A stretch of 64,000 nucleotides of DNA from REEB95 sp963762425 (GCA_963762425.1 CAVXKY010000012.1:59640-123639); one strand, 5' to 3'; positions 52,014 through 61,523 are shown, counted from the stretch's first letter. The notes: a model not told the origin generated them from the sequence alone. A program made the numbers and translations.

Positions 52014-52796
52014 ATGCCAGAAGACGCCGCCATCAGCCCATCGCCCAAACAAAAGCCCGGTCCATCGGGGGACGTCAAATACCGCCGGGTGCTGCTGAAG
52101 CTCTCGGGCGAGGCGTTGATGGGCGAGCAGGGCCACGGACTCGACCCGGCGGTGGTGAAGCAACTCGCGGGCGAGATCAAGACCGTCCACGCCATGGGGG
52201 TGCAGGTGGCGCTGGTCATCGGCGGCGGCAACATCTTCCGGGGATTGGTGGGCGCGGCCGCGGGCATGGAACGCTCGACCGCCGATTACATGGGCATGCT
52301 GGCCACCATCATCAATTCGCTCGCCATGCAAAATGCGCTCGAAGGCATCGGCGTGCCGACGCGGGTGCAATCCGCCATCGCCATGCAGGCGGTGTGCGAG
52401 CCCTATATCCGCCGCCGCGCCGTGCGCCACATGGAAAAGGGCCGCGTCGTCATCTTCGCCGCCGGCACCGGCAACCCGTTCTTCACCACCGACACCGCCG
52501 CGGCGCTGCGCGCGTCCGAAACCCAATGCCAGGCGCTGATGAAGGCGACCAAGGTCGACGGCGTCTACAGCGCCGACCCGAGGAAGGACAAGTCCGCCAC
52601 GCGCTACGACGCGCTTTCCTATCTCGACGTGCTGGCGCGCGACTTGCAGGTGATGGACGCGGCGGCGATTTCGCTGTCGCGCGAGAACAAGATTCCGATC
52701 CTGGTGTTTTCGATCCACACCGACGGCGGTTTCGCCGAGGCGGTGAAGGGCCGCGGCCGCTTCACCATCATCACCGAGGAAGGGGCGAGGGCATGA
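52014..52796 (+). CDS. pyrH: UMP kinase
   Basis: It phosphorylates UMP to UDP. The protein has 260 residues of the amino-acid-kinase fold: YRRVLLKLSGEALMGEQGHG, VQVALVIGGGNIFRG, AADYMGMLATIIN-type segment, FAAGTGNPFFTTDTAAALRA and VDGVYSADPRKD. ATG 52014 gives a 22-residue disordered lead before the domain. The stop overlaps frr (ATGA). Confidence 0.97.
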   Translation: MPEDAAISPSPKQKPGPSGDVKYRRVLLKLSGEALMGEQGHGLDPAVVKQLAGEIKTVHAMGVQVALVIGGGNIFRGLVGAAAGMERSTADYMGMLATIINSLAMQNALEGIGVPTRVQSAIAMQAVCEPYIRRRAVRHMEKGRVVIFAAGTGNPFFTTDTAAALRASETQCQALMKATKVDGVYSADPRKDKSATRYDALSYLDVLARDLQVMDAAAISLSRENKIPILVFSIHTDGGFAEAVKGRGRFTIITEEGARA

Positions 52797-53353
52797 GCGA
52801 CGATCCGGCGGTGGCGGCATTGCGCAAGCGCATGGACGGCGCGCTCGAGGCGCTGCGCAAGGAATTGGCCGGCATCCGCACCGGCCGCGCCTCGGCCAAC
52901 ATGCTCGATCCCGTCATGGTCGAGGCCTATGGTCAGACCATGCCCTTGAGCCAGATGGGCTCGGTCAGCGCTCCCGAGCCGCGGCTCGTCACCGTGCAGG
53001 TGTGGGACAAGAGCATGGTCAAGCATGTCGAGAAGGCGATCCGCGAGGCGGGATTGGGCGTCAACCCGATGAGCGACGGCAACCTCATCCGCGTGCCGCT
53101 GCCCGAGCTGTCCGAGGAGCGGCGCAAGGAGCTGGTCAAGGTCGCGGCCAAATACGGCGAACAGGCGCGGGTCGCCGCGCGCAACGTGCGGCGCGAGGGC
53201 ATGGAAAGCCTGAAGAAGCTGGAAAAAGGCGGCAAGATGTCGGAGGACCAGCAGCGCAAGCTGGAAAAGGACGTGCAGGCGCTGACCGATGACACCATCA
53301 AGAAGGTCGATGCTATGCTGCAGCAGAAGGACAAGGAGATCCTGTCGGTCTGA
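52793..53353 (+). CDS. frr: Ribosome recycling factor
   Basis: It splits the post-termination ribosome with EF-G. The protein has 186 residues: LRKELAGIRTGRASANMLDP, VEAYGQTMPLSQMGSVSAPE, VNPMSDGNLIRVPLPELSEE and RNVRREGMESLKKLEK span the three-helix and beta-barrel domains. It is coupled to pyrH and uppS by overlapping stop/start codons. Confidence 0.98.
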   Translation: MSDDPAVAALRKRMDGALEALRKELAGIRTGRASANMLDPVMVEAYGQTMPLSQMGSVSAPEPRLVTVQVWDKSMVKHVEKAIREAGLGVNPMSDGNLIRVPLPELSEERRKELVKVAAKYGEQARVAARNVRREGMESLKKLEKGGKMSEDQQRKLEKDVQALTDDTIKKVDAMLQQKDKEILSV

Positions 53354-54101
53354 TGGCGAAGAACGAGGAATTGCATAGCCCGCCGCGCCCGGCGCCTCCG
53401 GCGCATGTGGCGATCATCATGGACGGCAACGGACGCTGGGCCAAGAAGCGCGGCCTGCCGCGCATCGTCGGCCACAAGAACGGCGCCGAGGCGGTGCGGC
53501 GCGCGGTGGCGGCGTCGATCGAGCTCGGCATCCGCTATCTGACCTTGTTCGGCTTTTCCTCGGAGAACTGGAAGCGGCCGCCCAGCGAGATCGACGACCT
53601 GATGGGCCTGTTGCGCCATTACCTGCGCGGCGAGATCGCCGAGCTGCACAAGAACGGCGTGCGGGTGCGCGTCATCGGCGAGCGCGACAAGCTCGCGCCC
53701 GACATCGTCACGCTCATCGACAACGCCGAAAGCCTGACGCGCGGCAACGAGCGTCTCCATCTCTCGATGGCGATCAACTACGGCGGCCGCGCCGAGATCG
53801 CGCTGGCCGCGCGCGCCGTCGCGGCGCAAGTGGCGTCGGGCGCGCTCGAGCCCGAACAGGTCGGACGAGGACTGCATCGCCCGCCATCTCTTGACCATCC
53901 GGCATTCCCGATCCCGACCTGCTGATCCGCACCAGCGGCGAGCAGCGCATCAGCAACTTCCTGCTGTGGCAATCGGCTTATGCCGAGTTGGTGTTCACCG
54001 AGACCCTGTGGCCGGATTTCGCCAAGGACGACCTCGAACGGGCGTTGCGCGATTATCACGGCCGCGAACGCCGCTACGGCGCCTCCGTTGGCAGCGTCTA
54101 G
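53353..54101 (+). CDS. uppS: Isoprenyl (undecaprenyl diphosphate) transferase, two +1 frameshifts
   Basis: It makes the C55 lipid carrier for cell wall synthesis. The catalytic loop HVAIIMDGNGRWAKKRGLPR is at residues 17-36, with LTLFGFSSENWKRP following. The frame is lost near 53860 (an extra G after GAACAGGTC) and again near 53893 (an extra C in ATCCGGC). Removing both restores DEDCIARHLLT, IPDPDLLIRTSGEQRISNFL and AYAELVFTETLWPDFAKDDL to TAG 54101, giving 248 residues, the normal size. The gene is essential, so the shifts are probably consensus errors. Confidence 0.92.
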
Positions 54102-54909
54102 CGCCGACAACCTCGAGATCCGGATCGTCTCCGCGTTGGTGCTGGCGCCGCTGGCGCTGGCGGCGGTGTGGCTCGGGCCGCCCTATCTGCCGCTGCTGGC
54201 GGTGGCGGCGGCGGGCGGCATGGGCTGGGAATGGTCGCGGCTGTCGGACGGCGGCGGAGGTTTTCCGGCCGCGTTGATGGTGGCGACGCCGTTTGCCGCG
54301 GCGGTTTTTTCCGGGTTCGGCCATGTTCGCCTCGCCATCGCCTCGGCGCTGATCGGCGGCCTGGTGGTAGGGTGGCTGGTCCGGATGCGCGGCGGGAAGA
54401 AACCGTTCTGGCCGGGGGCGGGCACGTTCTATCTCGCAATGGCGGCCGCGTCCTTCCTGTGGATCGATCAGTTGGCGGGCGGGCGCGCGAGCGTGTTCTG
54501 GCTGTTGGCGCTGGTCTGGGCGAGCGACATCGCCGCCTTTGCCGCCGGCCGCGCCTTCGGCGGGCCGAAGCTGGCGCCGCGGCTTTCGCCCAACAAGACC
54601 TGGGCGGGATTTTTCGGCGGCTTGGCCGGGGCCGGGCTGGTGGGCGTGGCGTCGGCTTCGATCACCCACGCGCCGCTGGCGCTGCTGCTGCCGGTGAGCC
54701 TCGCCTTGGGGCTCGCGGCCCAGGCGGGCGATCTCGTCGAATCGCTGGCCAAGCGGCGTTACGGCGTCAAGGATGCCGGCCAGCTGATCCCCGGCCATGG
54801 CGGGCTGCTCGACCGATTCGACAGTCTCCTGGCCGCCGCCCTCGCTTTGGGGTTGCTGGCGCGACTCGCTGGCGAGTTGCCGCTGCTGTGGCGCCTGGCA
54901 GGAAGCTGA
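54088..54909 (+). CDS. cdsA: Phosphatidate cytidylyltransferase
   Basis: It makes CDP-diacylglycerol from phosphatidate and CTP in the inner membrane. The protein has 273 residues with about seven to eight hydrophobic spans. The C-terminal signature SPNKTWAGFFGGLAGAGLVG, then GDLVESLAKRRYGVKDAGQL and IPGHGGLLDRFDSLLAAA, is diagnostic. TTG 54088 overlaps the restored uppS end by 14 bp; longer starts would lie deep inside uppS. dxr is expected next but is absent. Confidence 0.94.
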   Translation: MAASSADNLEIRIVSALVLAPLALAAVWLGPPYLPLLAVAAAGGMGWEWSRLSDGGGGFPAALMVATPFAAAVFSGFGHVRLAIASALIGGLVVGWLVRMRGGKKPFWPGAGTFYLAMAAASFLWIDQLAGGRASVFWLLALVWASDIAAFAAGRAFGGPKLAPRLSPNKTWAGFFGGLAGAGLVGVASASITHAPLALLLPVSLALGLAAQAGDLVESLAKRRYGVKDAGQLIPGHGGLLDRFDSLLAAALALGLLARLAGELPLLWRLAGS

Positions 54910-55029
54910 CCCGTCCGTCAAGCCCTTCTTGCGCCACGCTAAAATGACGCGCTTTTAACCGCTGGAATCGGCGAATTTTTGCTACTCTATGCGCCGCGGC
55001 GACTCGGACCGAATCGGAGTTCATAAGGT

Positions 55030-56166
55030 ATGGGTTTTTTCACCAGCGGCCTCGGCTACATCGTGCCCTTCCTGATCGTGCTGACGGTGCTCGTCTTCGT
55101 GCACGAGCTCGGTCATTACCTGGTGGCGCGGTGGAACGGCGTGCGCATCGACGTGTTTTCGATCGGTTTCGGCCCTGAGATTTTCGGCTGGACCGACCGC
55201 GTCGGCACGCGCTGGAAATTCAGCGCCGTGCCGCTGGGCGGCTACGTCAAGATGTTCGGCGACGTCGATCCTGCTTCCCAGCCCTCGCCCGAAAGCCTCG
55301 AGCAGATGAGCGCCGCCGAAGAGGCGGTTTCCTTCCATCACAAGCGGCTGATGCAGCGCGCCGCCGTGGTGGTCGCCGGGCCGGCGGCCAATTTTCTCTT
55401 CGCCGTGGTCGCGCTGAGTCTGCTGTTCGCGACATTCGGCGAGCCGTTCACGCCGCCCGAGATCGGCCAGATTCAGCCCGGCAGCGCCGCCGAGGCGGAC
55501 GGACTCAAAGCCGGCGACACCATCGTCGCCATCGACGGCCACGCCATCGACCGGTTCGAGGAAGTGCAGCGCGACGTGCGCCTCAACACCGGCACGCCCA
55601 TGAACATCGAGGTCCGGCGCGGCGACGGCACGGTTTCCCTGTCCATCACGCCGCGCGTCACCACCGTCACCGACCGCTTCGGCAACCAGCACGCCTTCGG
55701 CCTGCTCGGCATCGAGCGTAACGGCGTCAACTATCTCCGCCGCAATCCGGCCGAGGCGGTGTGGCAAGCGACGGCCGAGACCGCGAACCTCACCACCGGC
55801 ACGCTCACCGCGGTGTGGCAGATGATCATCGGCGCGCGCCCGGCCGACGAGATCGGCGGGCCGCTCAGGATCGCGCAAATGTCGGGTGAAGTCGCCCAGG
55901 GCGGCGTGGTCGCGATGATTTGGTTCATGGCGGTGTTGTCGGTCAATCTCGGCCTCATCAACCTGTTTCCGGTTCCCATTCTCGATGGCGGCCATCTGCT
56001 GTTCTATGTCGCGGAAGCCGTTCGCGGCCGGCCGCTGGGCCAGCGAGCGCAGGAATACGGGTTCCGTCTCGGCCTGGCTCTGGTGTTGACCCTGATGGTC
56101 TTCGCCACCTGGAACGATCTCGTGCATTTGAGGGTGATCGACTTCTTGAAGGGCCTGGTTTCCTAA
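55030..56166 (+). CDS. rseP: RseP/MmpA site-2 protease family zinc metalloprotease
   Basis: An intramembrane protease that cleaves anti-sigma factors and signal peptide remnants. The protein has 378 residues. The zinc site HELGH is at 25-29 within LVFVHELGHYLVARWNGVRI, the first of the spans. One PDZ domain covers about 125-200 (IGQIQPGSAAEADGLKAGD). The second metal motif NLFPVPILDGGHLLFYVAEA lies near residue 315. Gamma-proteobacterial RseP has two PDZ domains; one is normal here. It starts 120 bp after cdsA. Confidence 0.96.
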   Translation: MGFFTSGLGYIVPFLIVLTVLVFVHELGHYLVARWNGVRIDVFSIGFGPEIFGWTDRVGTRWKFSAVPLGGYVKMFGDVDPASQPSPESLEQMSAAEEAVSFHHKRLMQRAAVVVAGPAANFLFAVVALSLLFATFGEPFTPPEIGQIQPGSAAEADGLKAGDTIVAIDGHAIDRFEEVQRDVRLNTGTPMNIEVRRGDGTVSLSITPRVTTVTDRFGNQHAFGLLGIERNGVNYLRRNPAEAVWQATAETANLTTGTLTAVWQMIIGARPADEIGGPLRIAQMSGEVAQGGVVAMIWFMAVLSVNLGLINLFPVPILDGGHLLFYVAEAVRGRPLGQRAQEYGFRLGLALVLTLMVFATWNDLVHLRVIDFLKGLVS

Positions 56167-56206
56167 ATCTGGTGGAGGGGTTGAGATTCTGGGACGGGGG
56201 GGGATA

Positions 56207-58603
56207 TTGCGGAATCCGGCCGGCGCCTCGCATGCGCTCGCCATTGCGGCATTCCTGCTCGCGGCGGCGTTGGTGCCCGCCTCGGCGCAAGCGCCGGCGT
56301 CCGCACCGGCGTCCACGTCCGCGCCCACGCTCGCACCGGCGCAGACCGGCGGCACCATCGAAGAGATCCGCATCGAGGGCGCGCAACGCGTCGAGCCCGA
56401 GACCGTGCGCTCCTATCTCCAGGTGGCGCCGGGCGATGCGTTCAACTCCGATCTTCTCGACAAGTCGCTGAAGAGCTTGTTCGCCACCGGCTTGTTCACC
56501 GACGTGACGCTCCGGCGCGAGGGCAACGCGCTGGTCGTCCACGTGGTCGAGAACCCGGTCATCAACCGCATCGCCTTCGAGGGCAACAAGAAGCTCAAGG
56601 ACGAAACGCTGCTGTCGGAAATCCAACTCAAGCCGCGCACGGTCTATACCCGCCAGAAGGTGCAGAGCGACGTCGCGCGGCTCTTGGACCTCTACCGCCG
56701 CAACGGCCGCTTCGCCGCCACGGTCGAGCCCAAGATCGTCCAGCTTCCGCAAAACCGGGTCGATCTGGTGTTCGAGATCACCGAGGGCGATTTCACCGGC
56801 GTGAAGGGCATCGCCTTCGTCGGCAATCACCGCTTCAATTCCGACGCCTTGCGCGACGTGATCGAAACCAAGGAATCGCGTTGGTGGCGGTTCCTCACCT
56901 CGGCCGACACCTACGATCCCGACCGCATCAGCTATGACCGCGAATTATTGCGCAAATTCTATCTCTCCGAGGGCTACGCCGATTTCCGCGTGCTGTCGGC
57001 GGTGGCGGAGCTGACGCCGTCGCGTGACGGTTTCCTGGTCACCTTCACCGTCGAGGAAGGCGAGCGCTATCATTTCGGCAAGATCGATCTCACCAACCAG
57101 TTGCCCGAGGTCGATTCCGCCGGCCTTAAGGCACTGCTCCTCACCCACCAAGGCGACTGGTACAACGCCGACCAGATCGAAAAGTCGATCACAATCCTGA
57201 CCAATGCGCTCGGCGACCGCGGCTTCGCCTTCGTCGACATCCAGCCTCAAGCGCACCGCAACCCCGCCGACCGCACCATCGACGTGAGCTACGTGATCAA
57301 GGAAGGCCCGCGCGTCTATGTCGAGCGCATCGACATCAACGGCAATTTGCGCACGCTCGACACCGTGATCCGGCGCGAGATGCGCATCACCGAGGGCGAC
57401 GCTTTCAACACCACCCAGATGCAGCGCTCGGAACAGCGCATCAAGAATCTCGACTTCTTCAAAAAGGTCACCGTCACCAACGTCAAGGGTAGCGCGCCGG
57501 ACAAGACCGTGGTCAACGTGGATGTCGAGGAGAAATCGACCGGCGACTTCACCTTCGGGGTGGGCTTCTCGACCAGCGACGGCCCGTTGATCGATGCCGG
57601 CGTTCATGAACGCAATCTGCTCGGCCGGGGCTACGATATGCGCGTTGACATAATGGCTTCGTTCCGCTCGCAGCAGGGGAACATCAGCTTCACCGATCCC
57701 TATTTCGAGGATCGCAACCTGGCGGTCGGCTTCGACCTGTTCGTGATCCAGCGCAACAACCAGGACTTCGCCGGCTTCAGCCAGTTCACGGTGGGCGGCG
57801 ACGTCAGGGCGGGATATCAGATCACCGATGCGCTGCGCCAGACCGTGAAATACACGATCCGCCAGGATCGCATCTACGACATCTGTACCGCCGCCAACAC
57901 CAACACAAACAACACCTTCTTTGGCTCCTATGGCTGTACCCAGGCCGCCTCGCTTTACGTCCAGCAGGAGGCGGGTACGCGCATAACCTCGGCGGTGGGC
58001 CAGAGCCTGCTCTACGACAAGCGCGACAGCGCCACCGACCCGACCGCGGGCTACTACGCGCAATTTGGCAACGATGTGGCCGGGTTAGGCGGCGACGCGC
58101 GCTATCTCCGCACCGCGATGTCAGGCGGCGTGTACCATTCCTGGGCGCCCGATTGGGTGGCGAGCTTCACCGGGCAGGCGGGCGACATCCTGGGCATCGG
58201 CCAGCCGGTGGTGATCGAGGACCGTTTCTTCGTCGGCGGCGACAATTTGCGCGGTTTCGCCACCGGCGGCATCGGCCCACGCGACGAGAACACGAACTCG
58301 GCGTTGGGCGGCAACATCTATTACGTGGGTTCGCTCACCCAAAGCTTCCCGCTGGGGTTCCCGCATGAATTCGGTCTCTCCGGCCGCGTATGGTCGGATT
58401 TCGGCAGTCTGTTCGACATCAACGCACCGACCAACGCGGCCAATCCGATCGAAAAATCCATCATGACGCGCGTTTCCGCGGGCATCGGGGTGTCGTGGAA
58501 ATCGCCCTTTGGCCCGATCCGTCTCGATATCGGAGAGCCGATCATCAGGGAAACCTGGGACAAGAAGAGCCTGTTCAGGGTCGGCTTCGGGTCGACATTC
58601 TGA
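56207..58603 (+). CDS. bamA: Outer membrane protein assembly factor BamA
   Basis: The core of the beta-barrel assembly machine. The protein has 798 residues. The signal peptide is ALAIAAFLLAAALVPASAQA, followed by an alanine/proline spacer. Five POTRA repeats follow (first IEEIRIEGAQRVEPETVRSY, fifth EGPRVYVERIDINGNLRTLD). The barrel starts near residue 440 and holds the loop 6 motif VIEDRFFVGGDNLRGF; it ends RVGFGSTF with a terminal Phe. TTG 56207 is the assumed start. A run of eight G at 56196-56203 lies just upstream, and its length could change which start is in frame. Confidence 0.96.
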   Translation: MRNPAGASHALAIAAFLLAAALVPASAQAPASAPASTSAPTLAPAQTGGTIEEIRIEGAQRVEPETVRSYLQVAPGDAFNSDLLDKSLKSLFATGLFTDVTLRREGNALVVHVVENPVINRIAFEGNKKLKDETLLSEIQLKPRTVYTRQKVQSDVARLLDLYRRNGRFAATVEPKIVQLPQNRVDLVFEITEGDFTGVKGIAFVGNHRFNSDALRDVIETKESRWWRFLTSADTYDPDRISYDRELLRKFYLSEGYADFRVLSAVAELTPSRDGFLVTFTVEEGERYHFGKIDLTNQLPEVDSAGLKALLLTHQGDWYNADQIEKSITILTNALGDRGFAFVDIQPQAHRNPADRTIDVSYVIKEGPRVYVERIDINGNLRTLDTVIRREMRITEGDAFNTTQMQRSEQRIKNLDFFKKVTVTNVKGSAPDKTVVNVDVEEKSTGDFTFGVGFSTSDGPLIDAGVHERNLLGRGYDMRVDIMASFRSQQGNISFTDPYFEDRNLAVGFDLFVIQRNNQDFAGFSQFTVGGDVRAGYQITDALRQTVKYTIRQDRIYDICTAANTNTNNTFFGSYGCTQAASLYVQQEAGTRITSAVGQSLLYDKRDSATDPTAGYYAQFGNDVAGLGGDARYLRTAMSGGVYHSWAPDWVASFTGQAGDILGIGQPVVIEDRFFVGGDNLRGFATGGIGPRDENTNSALGGNIYYVGSLTQSFPLGFPHEFGLSGRVWSDFGSLFDINAPTNAANPIEKSIMTRVSAGIGVSWKSPFGPIRLDIGEPIIRETWDKKSLFRVGFGSTF

Positions 58604-59202
58604 TGTGGCCTAAAATCCAGCGCCGCGCCCTGTTCGGGCTACTGCTTGCTTTCGCCGCCGCTTTTTGCGCGGGCCGGGCATTGGCGCAACAGCCGCCGCC
58701 GGTCATCATCATCGCCGATATCAACCAGATCCTGCGCGACGCCAAGGCGGCCAAGGACGTGCAAGCCCAACTCGACAGGGCGATGATGGGCTATTCCAAG
58801 GCGGTCACGGCCCAGGAGAACGAACTGCAGAAAATGCGCGACGAACTTGAGCGCCAGCGCGCCACGCTTGCCCCCGACGTCTTCACCGCCCGGGCGCGCG
58901 CCTATCAACAACGTTTTGACTCGCTCGACCACAGCGTGCAGGGCAATCGCCAGGCGATGCAGCAGAGCTATAATGACGCGATGACCAAGGTGGAAAACAC
59001 CGCGTTGCAGATCATCGCCGGCATCGCGGCCGAGCGCAAAGCGAACCTGGTGCTGACCCGCGCCGCCGTGCTGTTCGAAGCCGACGGGCTCGACGTCACC
59101 GCGGAAGTGACCAAGCGCCTCGACGCGAAATTGCCGTCGCTGACGGTCAACCTGCCCAAGCTTGACATTCCGGCGGGCCAGCCGCCGGCCGCCAAGCCTT
59201 AA
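58603..59202 (+). CDS. OmpH/Skp family periplasmic chaperone
   Basis: It guards unfolded outer-membrane proteins on their way to BamA. The protein has 199 residues. The signal peptide is ALFGLLLAFAAAFCAGRALA. The mature body is a long coiled coil (KAVTAQENELQKMRDELERQ, then AYQQRFDSLDHSVQGNRQAM), as in Skp, and ends in a proline-rich tail. TGATG coupling to bamA is the standard arrangement. Confidence 0.9.
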   Translation: MWPKIQRRALFGLLLAFAAAFCAGRALAQQPPPVIIIADINQILRDAKAAKDVQAQLDRAMMGYSKAVTAQENELQKMRDELERQRATLAPDVFTARARAYQQRFDSLDHSVQGNRQAMQQSYNDAMTKVENTALQIIAGIAAERKANLVLTRAAVLFEADGLDVTAEVTKRLDAKLPSLTVNLPKLDIPAGQPPAAKP

Positions 59203-59207
59203 ACGCA

Positions 59208-60224
59208 ATGGCCGATCCGCGCTTCTTCACCGTTGCCGGACCCTTCACCGCGGCCGAATTGGCGCGGCGCACCGGAGCGTTGCTGACGGGCGACGGCGGG
59301 ATCGTCTTGAAGGACGTGGCGCCGCTCGATGCCGCCGGGCCCGATCATTTGAGCTTCCTCGACAACCGAAAATACCTCGATGCCCTGCGCAAGACGCGCG
59401 CCGGCGCCTGTTTCGTCCATCCCGATCTGGCCAAGGAAGCGCCCAAGAATACCGCGCTGCTGGTGACGCCCGAGCCTTACCGCGCCTATGCTCTGGCGGC
59501 GCAGGCCTTCTATCCCGAAGCCCGTCCCGAGCCGGGGATCGACCCGAAGGCCTCGATCGACAAAAGCGCCAAGCTGGGATCCGGCTGCCGCGTCGAAGCC
59601 GGCGCGGTGATAGGACGGCGCGCCGAACTGGGCGCGCATTGCCACATCGGCCCCAACGCCGTCATCGGCGAAGCTTGCGTGCTGGGCGACGGGGTGCGCG
59701 TGGGCGCGAATGCCAGCCTGAGCCATTGCCTCATCGGCCATCGCGTGAGGATTTATCCCGGCGCCCGCATCGGCCAGGACGGCTTCGGCTTCGCCCCCGA
59801 CCGCAAGGGCTTCATCAAGGTGCCGCAACTGGGCCGGGTGGTGATCGGCGACGACGTGGAGGTGGGCGCCAACAGCACCATCGACCGAGGAGCCGGCCCC
59901 GATACCGTCATCGGCCCGGGCACGATGATTGATAATCTCGTCCAGATCGGGCACAACGTCCAGATCGGACGGCAATGCGTGCTGGTATCGCTGGTTGGCA
60001 TATCGGGCAGCACCCGGCTGGGTGATTTCGTGATGATCGGCGGCCAGGCCGGGTTTGCCGGGCATCTCACCATCGGTTCGGGCGCGCAGATCGGCGCCCA
60101 GGCGGGCGTGATGCGCGACATCGAGCCGGGCGAGAAAGTCGTGGGCGCGCCGGCGATTCCGGTAAAGGAATTCTTCCGCCAGACGGCGGCGTTGGCGCGT
60201 TTGGCCAAGAAACGGGACGAATAG
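59208..60224 (+). CDS. lpxD: UDP-3-O-(3-hydroxyacyl)glucosamine N-acyltransferase
   Basis: The third step of lipid A synthesis. The protein has 338 residues. The N-terminal substrate-binding domain includes LSFLDNRKYLDALRKTRAGA. It is followed by a left-handed beta helix of hexapeptide repeats (VIGRRAELGAHCHIGPNAVI, IDNLVQIGHNVQIGRQC). The catalytic His lies in QIGHNVQIG, and MIGGQAGFAGHLTIGSGAQI is the C-terminal signature. It starts 5 bp after the chaperone gene. Confidence 0.97.
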   Translation: MADPRFFTVAGPFTAAELARRTGALLTGDGGIVLKDVAPLDAAGPDHLSFLDNRKYLDALRKTRAGACFVHPDLAKEAPKNTALLVTPEPYRAYALAAQAFYPEARPEPGIDPKASIDKSAKLGSGCRVEAGAVIGRRAELGAHCHIGPNAVIGEACVLGDGVRVGANASLSHCLIGHRVRIYPGARIGQDGFGFAPDRKGFIKVPQLGRVVIGDDVEVGANSTIDRGAGPDTVIGPGTMIDNLVQIGHNVQIGRQCVLVSLVGISGSTRLGDFVMIGGQAGFAGHLTIGSGAQIGAQAGVMRDIEPGEKVVGAPAIPVKEFFRQTAALARLAKKRDE

Positions 60225-60241
60225 GGCGAGCAGGGCAGGCG

Positions 60242-60709
60242 ATGGACGCGACCGACCAGAAAACCACGCCGGTGGAGATGGATCGCGCGCGGATCATGCA
60301 GATGATCCCGCATCGCGATCCGTTCCTGATGATCGACAAGGTGATCGATGCCCGCGCCGGCGAAAGCGCCATCGGCGTCAAACGCGTGACGCCGGAGGAA
60401 TACTATTTCAAGGGCCATTTCCCCCAGCGCCCGGTGATGCCCGGCGTGCTCATCATCGAGGCGATGGCCCAGACTGCGGCGGTCCTGGTGGTGCATACGC
60501 TCGGTCCGGCATCCGAAGGCAAGCTCGTTTATTTCATGAGCGTGGACAAGGCGCGTTTCCGTCGGCCGGTGGTCCCGGGGGAAACGCTTTATATCCACGT
60601 CAAATGCCAGCGCAACCGCGGCAATGTGTGGAAATTCGACAGCCAGGCCAAAGTCGACGGCAAGCTTTGCGCCGAGGCCACCTTCGCCGCCATGATCCTG
60701 GACAACTGA
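60242..60709 (+). CDS. fabZ: 3-hydroxyacyl-ACP dehydratase FabZ
   Basis: It dehydrates hydroxyacyl-ACP in fatty acid synthesis and competes with LpxA/LpxD for substrate. The protein has 155 residues. Catalytic H59 is in FKGHFPQRPVMPG and E73 in VLIIEAMAQTAA; IPHRDPFLMIDKVID is the N-terminal signature. It sits between lpxD and lpxA as in most Gram-negatives. Confidence 0.97.
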   Translation: MDATDQKTTPVEMDRARIMQMIPHRDPFLMIDKVIDARAGESAIGVKRVTPEEYYFKGHFPQRPVMPGVLIIEAMAQTAAVLVVHTLGPASEGKLVYFMSVDKARFRRPVVPGETLYIHVKCQRNRGNVWKFDSQAKVDGKLCAEATFAAMILDN

Positions 60710-60719
60710 GTTTCATCCC

Positions 60720-61523
60720 ATGCCGCAGATTCATCCCACGGCCGTCGTCGAGCCGGGAGCCAGCGTCGCCCCTTCGGCCAAGATCGGGCCCTTTTGCGTG
60801 GTGGGGCCGAAGGTCGAGCTGGGCGAGAAGGTCGAGCTGATCTCGCATGTCGCGGTTTCGGGGCGGACGAGCGTGGGCGAAGGCACGCGCATCTTTCCCT
60901 TCGCCTCCATCGGCCATCAGCCGCAGGATTTGAAATACAAGGGCGAGGAATCGCGCCTGGTCATCGGCCGCAACAACGTCATCCGCGAACACGTGACCAT
61001 GAACCCCGGCACCAGCGGCGGCGGCATGGTGACCAAGGTGGGCGACGGCTGCCTGTTCATGGTCGGCGTGCACGTGGCGCATGACTGCATCCTCGGCAAT
61101 CACGTCATCATGGCCAACAACGCGACGCTGGCCGGCCACGTCCGCATCGACGATTATGCCATGTTCGGCGGCTTGAGCGCGGTGCACCAGTTCGTGCGCA
61201 TCGGCCGCCACGCCATGGTCGGTGGCGTCACCGGGGTCGAACGCGACGTCATCCCCTTCGGCTCGGTGGTGGGCGACCGGGCCCGGCTTTCGGGCCTCAA
61301 CATCGTGGGATTGCAGCGCCACGGCTTCTCGCGCGAGGAAATCCAGTCGTTGCGCGCGGCCTATCAGGTGCTGTTCGGCAACGAGAACGGGACTTTCGCC
61401 AAGCGCCTCGAGCAGGCGGTGAAACAATTCACCGATGTCGGGCCGGTGCGCGAGATGATCGATTTCGCCGGCGCCGAATCGATCCGCGGCCTGTGCCAGC
61501 CCAAGGCCAATGGCGGCGGCTAA
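60720..61523 (+). CDS. lpxA: Acyl-ACP--UDP-N-acetylglucosamine O-acyltransferase
   Basis: The first step of lipid A synthesis. The protein has 267 residues and a hexapeptide-repeat beta helix. The catalytic histidine lies in HVAHDC (118-123, equivalent to E. coli H125). IDDYAMFGGLSAVHQFVRIG is a hallmark, followed by the C-terminal helical part GFSREEIQSLRAAYQVLF. The stop overlaps the next gene by 14 bp. Confidence 0.97.
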   Translation: MPQIHPTAVVEPGASVAPSAKIGPFCVVGPKVELGEKVELISHVAVSGRTSVGEGTRIFPFASIGHQPQDLKYKGEESRLVIGRNNVIREHVTMNPGTSGGGMVTKVGDGCLFMVGVHVAHDCILGNHVIMANNATLAGHVRIDDYAMFGGLSAVHQFVRIGRHAMVGGVTGVERDVIPFGSVVGDRARLSGLNIVGLQRHGFSREEIQSLRAAYQVLFGNENGTFAKRLEQAVKQFTDVGPVREMIDFAGAESIRGLCQPKANGGG

